A DNA stretch of 43,803 nucleotides from an uncultured Pseudomonadota bacterium (GTDB lineage Bacteria > Pseudomonadota > Alphaproteobacteria > Rs-D84): NCBI GenBank assembly GCA_902795435.1, contig CADBLE010000007.1, forward strand, positions 1 to 43,803. The letters run 5' to 3'. Under the pieces are notes generated by a model. The model was not told where the DNA came from, made no database searches, and saw only the letters and a program-made list of their open reading frames with translations. The translations under genes were made by a program, and so were the position numbers. The first letter of the stretch is position 1, and each line of letters begins with the position of its first letter. Positions 8,616 to 16,809 of this stretch are shown piece by piece.

Positions 8616-10103
8616 ATGAAAAAAACATCTTGTGCTTTATTTAACATAGTTGCTTTATCGCTAATACCGGCTGTGGCTGGGGCTGCGGGGACTTATTATA
8701 ATGGTTTGGGATACCAAAAAAATACCAGCAGTTATTACGATAATTATTCCAATTCACGTGGTGGAAATTATGCCTCTATGTACAAAAATGGTTATCAACA
8801 AAAAACAACTACTTCACGTAAAGTGGTAAAGAAAACAACCAAGAAAACATCTGAAAATGCATCTGCAAAATCTGGTCTTGTCCTTGGTGGTGCTTTAAGT
8901 CATGAATTTGGTTCATGGGATTTTGAAATGAGAACTGCTGGTTCAAAATTGGCCTATGATAAATTATCTTGGAATGTTATTGGTGGTGAAGGCGCTTATT
9001 ATTTTGGTGATTCAACACCTATGCAAATCAAATTTGGTGCCAGATATGGTAAACAATTTGGTGAAACATCTATGATTGACGATGATATTACCAAAGGTGG
9101 CTATCTGAACATGGAATGGACAGATGAAAATGGTAATGTTATCGCAAATCAAACGGGGCATGCGCTGTCTGTTGGTTCCAGCAAAGGTGGAACACAAATG
9201 GGCTTTAATGCTGCGTTTGGTTTAACAGATTTCTTTAAATGGGGTAAGGTAAAAATCACACCATCTGTTGGTTTTCGTTATTTGAAATATGAATTGTCAA
9301 CAAAACAAAATTATGGTTTATCAATAGATATATTGGAATCAAGTTCGTCTTATCCATATATAACATGTATAAATGGTTATAATGGCGAATTACAATGTGA
9401 TCCATTCTTGTTATTCTATTCGTCAAATGGTGCGGTAACAATTACAGGGCGTGTTGAAGAAGATACTGATGGTGATGGACAAAATGAAGTTTCTGAAATG
9501 ATTCAAATTCCTTCTATTGCAGGGTTTAATGTTTCTGGTGTTGGAACCGGTGGTACATATTATTATGAGCAATCTGGAACCAGCCATAAATATGAAACAA
9601 CATGGATGGGGCCTTATGTAGCATTTGATGCTGAATATGAAATAAATAAAGATAACTTTGTTTATGGTGGTGTTGAAATTGGTTTGCCATTATATCGTTC
9701 CGAAGGTGATCAACCATATCGTTATGATTGGCAACATCCAAAGAGTGTAGAAGACAAAGGTTCTTTCGGTGATGCATATCATATTGGTTTAAATGCAAAT
9801 TGGTCAACAAATATTACTGATACAACTGCATTTACATTGGGTGTAACATACGATTATTATACAGTATCAAAAGCAACTGCGAAAACATATATGAATTCTG
9901 CACATTACACAGAATTATATGATGATTATACAGACGCTTTGGAAAACAATGTTTTGACCGAATATCAACGTGCAATTTTGGAAGACGAAGTTGCCAAGAT
10001 AGAAGAATATAAAGCAGCAAATTGGGTTCTGGAAGATAAAGACGAAATCAAATCTATCTATAAAGCAATGGGAATCCGTGCTGGTATAAATGTTAAATTC
10101 TAG
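8616..10103 (+). CDS. Outer-membrane beta-barrel protein, possibly omptin-like
   Basis: A signal peptide (1-23, ending VAGAA) is followed by a Tyr/Ser/Lys-rich segment (about 25-85), then strand-rich sequence ending in NVKF, a typical barrel C-terminus. The order of motifs resembles omptins: KLAYDKLSWNV early, a SMIDDDI segment where OmpT has its Asp83/Asp85 pair, then WTDENGN and GPYVAFDAEY. The Asp-x-His pair of omptins is not evident (YDWQHP is the nearest), so proteolytic activity is doubtful. At 495 residues it is longer than omptins (about 300). It is the first gene of a likely operon with 10112 and 10742. The GAAGGAAAAACCT ribosome site supports the start. Confidence 0.7.
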   Translation: MKKTSCALFNIVALSLIPAVAGAAGTYYNGLGYQKNTSSYYDNYSNSRGGNYASMYKNGYQQKTTTSRKVVKKTTKKTSENASAKSGLVLGGALSHEFGSWDFEMRTAGSKLAYDKLSWNVIGGEGAYYFGDSTPMQIKFGARYGKQFGETSMIDDDITKGGYLNMEWTDENGNVIANQTGHALSVGSSKGGTQMGFNAAFGLTDFFKWGKVKITPSVGFRYLKYELSTKQNYGLSIDILESSSSYPYITCINGYNGELQCDPFLLFYSSNGAVTITGRVEEDTDGDGQNEVSEMIQIPSIAGFNVSGVGTGGTYYYEQSGTSHKYETTWMGPYVAFDAEYEINKDNFVYGGVEIGLPLYRSEGDQPYRYDWQHPKSVEDKGSFGDAYHIGLNANWSTNITDTTAFTLGVTYDYYTVSKATAKTYMNSAHYTELYDDYTDALENNVLTEYQRAILEDEVAKIEEYKAANWVLEDKDEIKSIYKAMGIRAGINVKF

Positions 10104-10111
10104 GGTGTTTG

Positions 10112-10732
10112 GTGGTGAAATCAGAATTTAAGTTTTTATCTGTTGTCGCGTTGGCTGGGGCAATTTGTGGTAACGCATTTGCGGTTGAATTAAAAGGAAC
10201 CGTAAATGTTCGTGAATCCAGTGAAACCGCAGCCGAAGCGAAAACAAAGGCAATAAATTCTGCGCGCAGACAGATTTTAATTTCTGTTTTATCAAAATAT
10301 TCAGATGCAAATGCTTTGACTGAATTGGTGAATAACACATCCAGCAACGATTTGTTAAATATTATTTCTTCGTCCAGTGTTTCAAACGAACAAATTTCGA
10401 ACGATACTTATTCTGCAACGATTACTATGAATATAGATAATGATGCAGTGAAACAGTGGTTGGTTGAAAATAATGTGCAAAATTGGGTACCAAACAATGA
10501 ATACAGCGAAAAATTTTCTTTGTTCATTGTTGTGCAAAATGGTATTTCTGATTGGGCTGAAATAAAAAGATTGGTTCGTGAATCAAATATGAATATTGAA
10601 ACTGTTTCAATCCAGGGAAATCAAATTATTGCAAAAATGCCTATGAGTTACAGGTCTAAATTTACTGCAACTGTTCGTGAATACGGATGGCGGTATGCTG
10701 ATAACAGCGGTGTTTTACAAATTTGGAAATAG
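10112..10732 (+). CDS. Periplasmic protein of unknown function (about 206 aa)
   Basis: Starts at one of three adjacent codons (TTG 10109, GTG 10112, GTG 10115); AGGG at 10102-10105 favours a GTG. A signal peptide (KFLSVVALAGAICGNAFA) is followed by VELKGTVNV and a helical segment in which tandem Ala/Arg residues (ETAAEAKTKAINSARRQIL) recall FlgT/LPP20-type N-terminal domains. Two small alpha/beta-like segments follow. The C-terminus is YADNSGVLQIWK. It begins about 8 bp after the barrel gene at 8616 and ends 9 bp before the next barrel gene, so it may help assemble or partner these barrels (inference). Confidence 0.65.
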   Translation: MVKSEFKFLSVVALAGAICGNAFAVELKGTVNVRESSETAAEAKTKAINSARRQILISVLSKYSDANALTELVNNTSSNDLLNIISSSSVSNEQISNDTYSATITMNIDNDAVKQWLVENNVQNWVPNNEYSEKFSLFIVVQNGISDWAEIKRLVRESNMNIETVSIQGNQIIAKMPMSYRSKFTATVREYGWRYADNSGVLQIWK

Positions 10733-10741
10733 GGACAAAAA

Positions 10742-11602
10742 ATGAAAAAAATATTGTGCGTATTGATGGCTTTGATGCCAATGGTTTCTTTTGCAGAAGA
10801 ATCACCGAAAGATACTAAATTTAATTTGAATGTCAGACGTGTTGGTTTGGATTGGTCAAAAACGTCTATCGCAAATGCAAAAGATTATAAAAATTCTTCA
10901 ATCGCTGCATTAAAGGCAACAGACCAAGAAAATATCAAGGGTGTTTTTGATGTTGCACTTGAATACGGTTTTGAAAGATTTAAATGGGATAATTCTTTGT
11001 TTATGGAATATGGTAAACAGAAAATTAAACCTTTTGATGATAAATCTACGGTTGATGAAAGTGCGGATAAAATATTGTTGTCATCTGATTTAGCATACGC
11101 ATGTTGGGATTTTAATTCTTTTAAATTGGGACCAATTGTGCGTGCGCAATATGAAACAGAATTCCAAGGCGACCCGCGTCGTAAAATTGTTCGTCCAAAT
11201 GCCGGTTTTTCATTGTTTGACCATGATATTATAAAAAGTTTATATGTTGTGGGCGTTTACGAATATGATTTCACAGAATCTGATGCCAAAGTGAACAAAT
11301 CCGCTGTTGAAGGTGGTTGGCGTGTTGAATATCAAATTCGTGAAGGTGTAAAATTCAGCACAAATGGATATTACAGAAAATATTTGTCTTTCTCGCAAGA
11401 ATCTATAGATAACTATACATACGATTTGTTTGCAGAAGCCAGATTGGATACAAATGTTTGGGGTGATTTAACAATGGGCCCTTATGTAAAATATCGTCGT
11501 GCCCATGCAAAGGGAATATCTGATTATGGCGCAAACACTTCAATCGGTGTTTCGTTCAGTTATATTCATAATTTTGATTTGATGTATAAAAAATCAGAAT
11601 AA
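10742..11602 (+). CDS. Outer-membrane beta-barrel protein of unknown function
   Basis: A 286-residue protein with a signal peptide (MKKILCVLMALMPMVSFAEE). The rest alternates polar and aromatic residues in strand-like segments (LFMEYGKQKI, LGPIVRAQYETEF, TMGPYVKYRRAHA) with charged turns, consistent with a barrel of 10 or more strands. The C-terminus (LMYKKSE) does not end in Phe, unlike classic BAM substrates. It is the third gene of the 8616-11602 cluster and converges on the protease gene with only 3 bp between stop codons. Confidence 0.65.
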   Translation: MKKILCVLMALMPMVSFAEESPKDTKFNLNVRRVGLDWSKTSIANAKDYKNSSIAALKATDQENIKGVFDVALEYGFERFKWDNSLFMEYGKQKIKPFDDKSTVDESADKILLSSDLAYACWDFNSFKLGPIVRAQYETEFQGDPRRKIVRPNAGFSLFDHDIIKSLYVVGVYEYDFTESDAKVNKSAVEGGWRVEYQIREGVKFSTNGYYRKYLSFSQESIDNYTYDLFAEARLDTNVWGDLTMGPYVKYRRAHAKGISDYGANTSIGVSFSYIHNFDLMYKKSE

Positions 11603-11605
11603 AAA

Positions 11606-13546
11606 TTAAAACATAAATTTGGTTTTTGCCATGATATAAAATTCGTCTTTTATATCATGGTTTTTTATGTAACCAATATACAAAGATTTATATTTTGCAT
11701 TAAATTCAATAGCAGGTTGTGTTGCCAGATTTATTTTTGTTTTTTGGTAAATCATATTGCCGTTAAAATCACGACCAACAGGGGTGTTCAAGAACATGTT
11801 GCCATTGATAATTGTATCTGGAATTTCAATTCCAATATCAAATTCATCAAATGAAAAACCAAATTTTGCGTTTAATGTATATATGCTAGAAACAGAATCA
11901 ATTAACGAATTTTCATCTGCAATTGGTGTTGAAAAACCGAGTCTTGTTTTTTGATATAATTTTACATTTCCAAAATTATATTCGTTTTTATATCCGACGA
12001 AATTTATTAAATTGTTACCTTTTGTTGATAATAATCCGTTTGATTCCAAAATATTGTTTTGTTTTATTCCAAATTCCAAACCATTTGTGAAAGAAAATGA
12101 ATTGGTTTCATCTGTCTTGATTTTATCAACCAAACGTCCATAGTTTGTGATTTTAATATGGTCTGATAAATTAGTTGTAAATGTGCGTCCAAAATCATCA
12201 ACAAATGCTAATTTTACATTTGCTTTTTTTACAGCGGATGCTGCAATACCGCCAATTTTGGCCGCGCGTAATGGTTGAATATTGGTTTCAGATAATACTA
12301 TTTTAGGTTCACCAATAGGTTTAGTTGCTTTTTCCATATCTAATAAACCCCAGCCGAAAACAGAATCAATTCCCGGGGCACCAATATCTTTGGCGGTGGC
12401 AAATAATAATTGTGTTATTTGTGTTGCTGTCATATATGGAAACGCTTCTTTTATCGTGGCGATTGCACCAGAAACAACAGGAGTGGCAAAACTGGTTCCA
12501 CTTAATTTATAATCAACCACATCTGTCTGAATCAGAGAACCAGGTGCGGCAATACAATAATTTTGTGTGATTCCGCATTGGTTGCTGAACCAAGAAAGAG
12601 AATTGGTGTTTGTATCAAAAGAAACAACATTTACAAAATGTCCCTGGATTTCAGGAAACGCAATAGGTATTGCAGACAAAACGCCACTTTCAGAATATGC
12701 TTCATTCCCAGCCGCCCAAACGAAAATGCTGTCATCTTCTATGGCGTGGTTTATGATTTGGTTTATGAAATTTTGGCTGGTTGTGTTGTAAATATATTCT
12801 TGTGCCTGGGCGTAAGTTTTTATTTGGTTGCCGTTGTAAATTGCTGTTGCAGAATTTTGGTTGTCTGATGCGACTATTTGCCAACTGTTATTATATATGT
12901 GTTGGTTAGATGTCACAGAATACACATTTGCAATATCGTCATAAGACATGAATTTATTGTTGTCAGTTGTGATTCTATGTTCAGAAATATTAGATTCAGA
13001 TGCAATGTTTTGTGCTATATTTGATACGGCATAACCGTGATGTGAATAAAAATCATCCATAATTGCAATATTCACATTTTTTCCATTGAAACCGCGTGCA
13101 TTTGCCCATGCAAAATTTATAGATTCGTATTGTGAATAGTTTTTAAGATATTGTGCGGTGTTTCTGATTTTGTTTAATGTTTTCGTATCTATATCATTTC
13201 CGTTTGTCAAAGAATTCATATAGTTGCTGGCTAATCTTTGATTGTTTACAACGTCTGACAAAGAATATTCGACATACGAAGAACGGGGAAAATTAGTTTG
13301 GTTTGTTATTTTTGCGGACGGTATTGAATCAGATGAATTTTGGTGCATCAAAGCAACCGTAATACCAACCAATGCACCGGCACCGAGCAGGGTAATTGCA
13401 GTATTGTTGTAATTTACGGTTTCGCATTCTTCTGGGTTAAATTGGCGATATTTTTTGTTTTTACAATTATTTGGTGCGGCAAAAGAATTAGACGCCAAAA
13501 AAATTGTCGTTAAAAATATACTAAAAATTCTTTTTGTCCAATTCAT
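11606..13546 (-). CDS. S8 (subtilisin-like) serine protease with C-terminal barrel-like domain
   Basis: A signal peptide (1-23, ending NSFAA) precedes a hydrophobic stretch (about 51-66). The S8 catalytic set is readable: Asp164 in IAIMDD, His170 in HGYAVS, oxyanion Asn290 in VWAAGN and Ser351 in SGTSFATP. Asp and His are only six residues apart; in subtilisins about 30 residues separate them, so the substrate-side loops are strongly shortened. Residues from about 400 to 646 are strand-rich and end in TKFMF, resembling an autotransporter barrel. It is likely an outer-membrane-anchored or self-secreted protease. Substrates are unknown; it faces the barrel operon 8616-11602. Confidence 0.85.
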   Translation of the reverse strand: MNWTKRIFSIFLTTIFLASNSFAAPNNCKNKKYRQFNPEECETVNYNNTAITLLGAGALVGITVALMHQNSSDSIPSAKITNQTNFPRSSYVEYSLSDVVNNQRLASNYMNSLTNGNDIDTKTLNKIRNTAQYLKNYSQYESINFAWANARGFNGKNVNIAIMDDFYSHHGYAVSNIAQNIASESNISEHRITTDNNKFMSYDDIANVYSVTSNQHIYNNSWQIVASDNQNSATAIYNGNQIKTYAQAQEYIYNTTSQNFINQIINHAIEDDSIFVWAAGNEAYSESGVLSAIPIAFPEIQGHFVNVVSFDTNTNSLSWFSNQCGITQNYCIAAPGSLIQTDVVDYKLSGTSFATPVVSGAIATIKEAFPYMTATQITQLLFATAKDIGAPGIDSVFGWGLLDMEKATKPIGEPKIVLSETNIQPLRAAKIGGIAASAVKKANVKLAFVDDFGRTFTTNLSDHIKITNYGRLVDKIKTDETNSFSFTNGLEFGIKQNNILESNGLLSTKGNNLINFVGYKNEYNFGNVKLYQKTRLGFSTPIADENSLIDSVSSIYTLNAKFGFSFDEFDIGIEIPDTIINGNMFLNTPVGRDFNGNMIYQKTKINLATQPAIEFNAKYKSLYIGYIKNHDIKDEFYIMAKTKFMF

Positions 13547-13652
13547 TTAATATGATAATAAACACAAAAACAATATTTGTCAATATTTTTATCATAAAAA
13601 TAGGTTTGATATCGGTGTTTATGGTAAAAAACAACACAAAAAATAATAAATA

Positions 13653-13681
13653 TTGACAAATAAAATATTTTGTATTATATT
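13653..13681 (+). promoter_or_regulatory. Sigma70-type promoter for the 13707 gene
   Basis: TTGACA (13653-13658), a 17-bp spacer and TATATT (13676-13681) lie 25 bp before the start codon. This is the best -35/-10 pair in the region. Confidence 0.75.
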
Positions 13682-13706
13682 TTGTGCAAAATAAAGGATG
13701 TTTTTA

Positions 13707-14546
13707 ATGGATTTTATTCCAGATCATAAAATTGCGCGAGACAGTGTGCATGATGAAGGCAGTGGGACTTTCGGCACTTATTCTATGGCATATACTGTAT
13801 CAAACGAAGATTTGCGTAAAACAATGCAATTTATCCCAAAAAAATGTGATAATGCGTTGGTTGTTGCGGCATCTGGCGATCATCCTTTGTTTTGTTCTTT
13901 ATACGGCGCAAAATCTGTTGACACTTTCGATGTCAGTTATAATGCAAAATGTTTTATGGATATCAAAGTTGAGGCAATAAAAAAATTGGGGTATATCGCA
14001 TATCTTGAATTTTTGAAAAGTATTTATATGTTAAAAGTAAAACCTTTTTGCACGATTAAAGATGTAAAACATATGCCAGAAATTCTTGAAAAAATACCAA
14101 AAATTGAATCTGAATATATTTATGCATTGCAGGATAAGGTTTTGTTTTCGCGTGGGGCACATCCGATTTCAGCGGCATCTCGTCCAAGTATTTTGGAATA
14201 TTATAGAATGCGAGCCAAGGTCAAAGAACCATATAATTTTATTATGACAGACGCGTGTAATGTATCTAAATATTTAACAAAATCTTATGATTTTATACAT
14301 TTATCTAACATTTTTGATTATATTCCGGGTGGAAAACATGAAAAAATTATTGCTGGTTTGATGGACCATGTTAATATCGGTGGCCGTATAGTAACCCAAT
14401 GTGTAAATGACGGTTATGACGAAGTATTTGGTTTTTATATGTATTTAATGTCTAAACGTTATGATAATTGGAAATTTGAAAAGAAATTTATAGAAACAAA
14501 AAGTGTTTTCCAAAATGGCGTTTGGGTTTTGGAACGAATCAGATAA
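13707..14546 (+). CDS. DUF3419-like SAM-binding protein
   Basis: About 279 residues. An early Rossmann-like segment (ALVVAASGDHPLFCSLYGA then VDTFDVSYNAKC) matches the SAM-binding pattern of DUF3419/BtaA-type aminocarboxypropyl transferases, and a later DFIHLSNIFDYIPGG with GGRIVTQC resembles the following strand-loop. BtaA makes betaine lipid headgroups from SAM; I cannot tell whether this member does so. An in-frame ATG at 13698 exists, but AAAGG abuts it; 13707 has the proper 9-nt spacing. A strong TTGACA/TATATT promoter precedes it. It is upstream of, and separate from, rpsB-tsf. Confidence 0.6.
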   Translation: MDFIPDHKIARDSVHDEGSGTFGTYSMAYTVSNEDLRKTMQFIPKKCDNALVVAASGDHPLFCSLYGAKSVDTFDVSYNAKCFMDIKVEAIKKLGYIAYLEFLKSIYMLKVKPFCTIKDVKHMPEILEKIPKIESEYIYALQDKVLFSRGAHPISAASRPSILEYYRMRAKVKEPYNFIMTDACNVSKYLTKSYDFIHLSNIFDYIPGGKHEKIIAGLMDHVNIGGRIVTQCVNDGYDEVFGFYMYLMSKRYDNWKFEKKFIETKSVFQNGVWVLERIR

Positions 14547-14562
14547 AAAAATCAAAAAAAAC

Positions 14563-14634
14563 TTGATTTTCCTTGAAAAATTGTTTAATATGTGCTCACG
14601 CGCTTGCGCGAAGAACACAGTTAGCGGATATAAT
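14563..14634 (+). promoter_or_regulatory. rpsB upstream region: candidate promoters and hairpin
   Basis: TTGATT (14563) with a 17-bp spacer to TAATAT (14586-14591) is one candidate promoter. A perfect TATAAT (14629-14634) closer to the gene is another. Between them lies a stem-loop (14591-14619: TGTG, internal loop, CGCG-CTTG-CGCG, internal loop, CACA) with no T tract. If transcription starts at the first site the hairpin is in the rpsB 5' UTR, where an S2-responsive leader would be expected. That function is inference only. Confidence 0.4.
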
Positions 14635-14705
14635 TTCTGTCCAAAATTATGTTTTGGTTTTTTACATCTGCTGACGAGGATAATAACAGAAAAAAAGGAT
14701 AAATC

Positions 14706-15545
14706 ATGGCATTGCCTACATTTACTATGAAACAACTGATGGAAGCAGGCGTTCATTTTGGACACCACACACGTCGTTGGAACCCACTTATGACACCATA
14801 CGTTTATGGCGTTAAAGATAAAATTCACATTATCAATTTGAATAAAACAGCACCTTTGTTGCACCGTTCTTTGGTTGCATTGGAAGCAATCGCAGCCGCT
14901 GGCGGTAAAATTTTGTTTGTTGCTACAAAACATCAAGCAAAAGAAATCGTTAAAGATGCAGCAGAAAAATGCGGCCAATATTATGTAAATAATCGTTGGT
15001 TGGGTGGTATGTTGACAAACTGGACAACAGTTTCTCAGAGTATCCGTCGCTTGAAAAAAATGGAAAGCGATATTGCTAATGCTGATAAATTGGGTTTAAC
15101 CAAGAAAGAAGTTGGTGTTATGACAAAAGAAGTCGCTAAATTACGTGATATATTTGGCGGTATTTTGGAAATGCACGGTATTCCTCAGGCAATGATTGTT
15201 ATTGATGTTCCACGTGAATTGAATGCAGTTCACGAAGCAAGAAATTTGGACATCCCAACAATTGCTATCTGTGATACAAATGCTAACCCAGAATTAGTAG
15301 ATTACCCAGTTCCAGGTAATGATGACGCATCTCGCGCAACACAATTGTATTGTGATTTGTTTGTTGATGCTATCTTGTCTGGTATTGAAAAAAGATTGGG
15401 TGGTGCTGCTGGTAAAAAAGCAGAATCTGATAACGCAGAAGCTGCTGCTGAAGAAATCGAACACGATTTGAAAGTTAAAGAAGCAAAACAAAAATCTAAA
15501 ACTTCCGAAGCTCGTGAAGTTCGTCGCAGCAAATTAGCAAAATAA
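14706..15545 (+). CDS. rpsB: 30S ribosomal protein S2
   Basis: 279 residues. The family sequence starts at LPTFTMKQLMEAGVHFGHHTRRWNP and includes the coiled-coil insertion (SIRRLKKMESDI), the zinc-free globular core GGMLTNWTTV and DTNANPELVDYPVPGNDDA. A lysine- and alanine-rich C-terminal tail (about 240-279) extends beyond the E. coli protein, as in many alphaproteobacteria. AAAGGATAAATC precedes the ATG. It is followed 25 bp later by tsf, the usual pair; pyrH and frr, which normally follow in alphaproteobacteria, are absent. Confidence 0.98.
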   Translation: MALPTFTMKQLMEAGVHFGHHTRRWNPLMTPYVYGVKDKIHIINLNKTAPLLHRSLVALEAIAAAGGKILFVATKHQAKEIVKDAAEKCGQYYVNNRWLGGMLTNWTTVSQSIRRLKKMESDIANADKLGLTKKEVGVMTKEVAKLRDIFGGILEMHGIPQAMIVIDVPRELNAVHEARNLDIPTIAICDTNANPELVDYPVPGNDDASRATQLYCDLFVDAILSGIEKRLGGAAGKKAESDNAEAAAEEIEHDLKVKEAKQKSKTSEAREVRRSKLAK

Positions 15546-15570
15546 CAATTATAAAAGAAAGGGAAAAACA

Positions 15571-16440
15571 ATGGCAGAAGTAACAGCAAAATTGATTCAA
15601 GAACTGCGTGAAAAAACATCCGCAGGTATGATGGATTGCAAAAAAGCTTTGGTTGAAAACAACGGTGATATAGAAGCCGCTGCCGATTGGTTACGCCAAA
15701 AAGGTATCGTCAAAGCTGCATCTAAAGCAGGTCGTGTTGCTGCATCCGGTTTGGTTACAGTTGTCAAATGCGACAATATGGGTTGCGTTGTTGAATTGAA
15801 CGCAGAAACAGATTTCGTTGCTAAAAATGATAAATTCCAAACATTGGTTGCAAATGTTGCAAAGAAAGCTGCTGAATTGCAGGGTGATTTCGAAGCAACT
15901 TTGAACGCTGTAAAAGATGATATTGCTGCAACAATTTCTACTATCGGTGAAAATATGAGTTTGCGCCGTATTGCAAAGGTTAATGGTGATCATATCTTTA
16001 CATATGTTCATAATGCCTTGGTTCCAGGTATGGGACAAATCGGTGTTGTCGTTGCTATCAATGGTGATGACGCTCGCATTGATGAAATCGGTAATAAAAT
16101 TGCAATGCACATTGCTGCTAATAAACCAGAATTTATGACAATTGCAGATGTTGATCCAAATGCAGTTGCACGTGAAAAGAAAGTTTTCATTGAATCTGGC
16201 GCAACAGCAGGCAAACCTGAAAACATTGTTGAAAAAATGGTAGAAGGTCGTATCCAGAAATGGTATGCCGAATCCGTTTTGGAAGAACAACCTTTCGTTA
16301 TGGACCCTTCCAAGAAAGTCAAAGATGTTATCGCAGAACACGGTGGTAAATTGGCCGGTTATGCATTCTATGTCTTGGGCGAAGGTATCCAAAAACGTGA
16401 AGACAACCTGGCTGACGAAGTAGCAAAAATGTTAGCATAA
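15571..16440 (+). CDS. tsf: Elongation factor Ts
   Basis: 289 residues; exchanges GDP for GTP on EF-Tu. The N-terminal UBA-like domain has LREKTSAGMMDCKKAL and the core signature ELNAETDFVAKND. The C-terminal part has the conserved LEEQPFVMDPSKKV before the final helix. AAAGGGAAAAACA is the ribosome site. It is co-transcribed with rpsB. The transcript meets overlapping hairpins at 16442-16490 directly after the stop codon. Confidence 0.98.
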   Translation: MAEVTAKLIQELREKTSAGMMDCKKALVENNGDIEAAADWLRQKGIVKAASKAGRVAASGLVTVVKCDNMGCVVELNAETDFVAKNDKFQTLVANVAKKAAELQGDFEATLNAVKDDIAATISTIGENMSLRRIAKVNGDHIFTYVHNALVPGMGQIGVVVAINGDDARIDEIGNKIAMHIAANKPEFMTIADVDPNAVAREKKVFIESGATAGKPENIVEKMVEGRIQKWYAESVLEEQPFVMDPSKKVKDVIAEHGGKLAGYAFYVLGEGIQKREDNLADEVAKMLA

Positions 16441-16441
16441 G

Positions 16442-16490
16442 GTTTCAAAGCAGTTAAAAAACGTGCTTTGAAACGAAGCACGTTTTTTTA
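16442..16490 (+). terminator. tsf terminator with an overlapping alternative hairpin
   Basis: The terminator stem AAAAAACGTGCTT (16456-16468) pairs with AAGCACGTTTTTT (16476-16488) and leads into T's. An 11-bp stem GTTTCAAAGCA (16442-16452) with TGCTTTGAAAC (16464-16474) uses the same bases as the terminator's 5' arm. Only one can form at a time. Confidence 0.75.
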
Positions 16491-16521
16491 ACCTTTATAA
16501 AATATAAAAAGGAAACATAAA

Positions 16522-16701
16522 ATGAGTAAAGTAATTGGTAGACAAAATGCTACATTCTATGTTGACAGAGATGGTTCTATTAAACCGTTTGGCGTATTGT
16601 TGGTTGACAGTATGAACAGAATGAGAGCATTTTATAAAAAACAAAGACAAAAATATAACATTGTCAGATTACAATGGCAAAAAGACGGTTTGGTTAAATA
16701 A
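16522..16701 (+). CDS. Small basic protein of unknown function (59 aa)
   Basis: ATG preceded by AAAAGGAAACATAAA. It codes for MSKVIGRQNATFYVDRDG ..., with FGVLLVDSMNRMRAFYKK in the middle and ending QWQKDGLVK. It is rich in Lys, Arg and Gln, with no signal peptide, cysteines or membrane segment. Codon use matches its neighbours. It lies between two terminators (16442-16490 and 16705-16747), so it is probably made from readthrough of rpsB-tsf or from its own weak promoter. Its basic character and translation-gene setting hint at RNA or ribosome association (inference). Confidence 0.7.
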   Translation: MSKVIGRQNATFYVDRDGSIKPFGVLLVDSMNRMRAFYKKQRQKYNIVRLQWQKDGLVK

Positions 16702-16704
16702 TAA

Positions 16705-16747
16705 AAACTGCGGTGCTATTACTAGCATTTGCAGGACCGAGTTTTTT
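16705..16747 (+). terminator. Terminator after the 59-residue protein gene
   Basis: An outer stem AAACT-(g)-CGGT with ACCG-AGTTT runs into T's, enclosing an inner hairpin GCTA-TTAC-TAGC (16715-16726). It is long for a simple terminator and may be the structured end of the small transcript. Confidence 0.65.
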
Positions 16748-16770
16748 AATATACATAAATAAGCAATTTA

Positions 16771-16779
16771 TGTTATAAT
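16771..16779 (+). promoter_or_regulatory. Extended -10 promoter of tyrS
   Basis: TGTTATAAT (16771-16779): perfect TATAAT with an upstream TG, 30 bp before the tyrS start codon. There is no convincing -35. Confidence 0.5.
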
Positions 16780-16809
16780 TATGTCTGAATTGAAATAGAG
16801 GCTTTTGAC

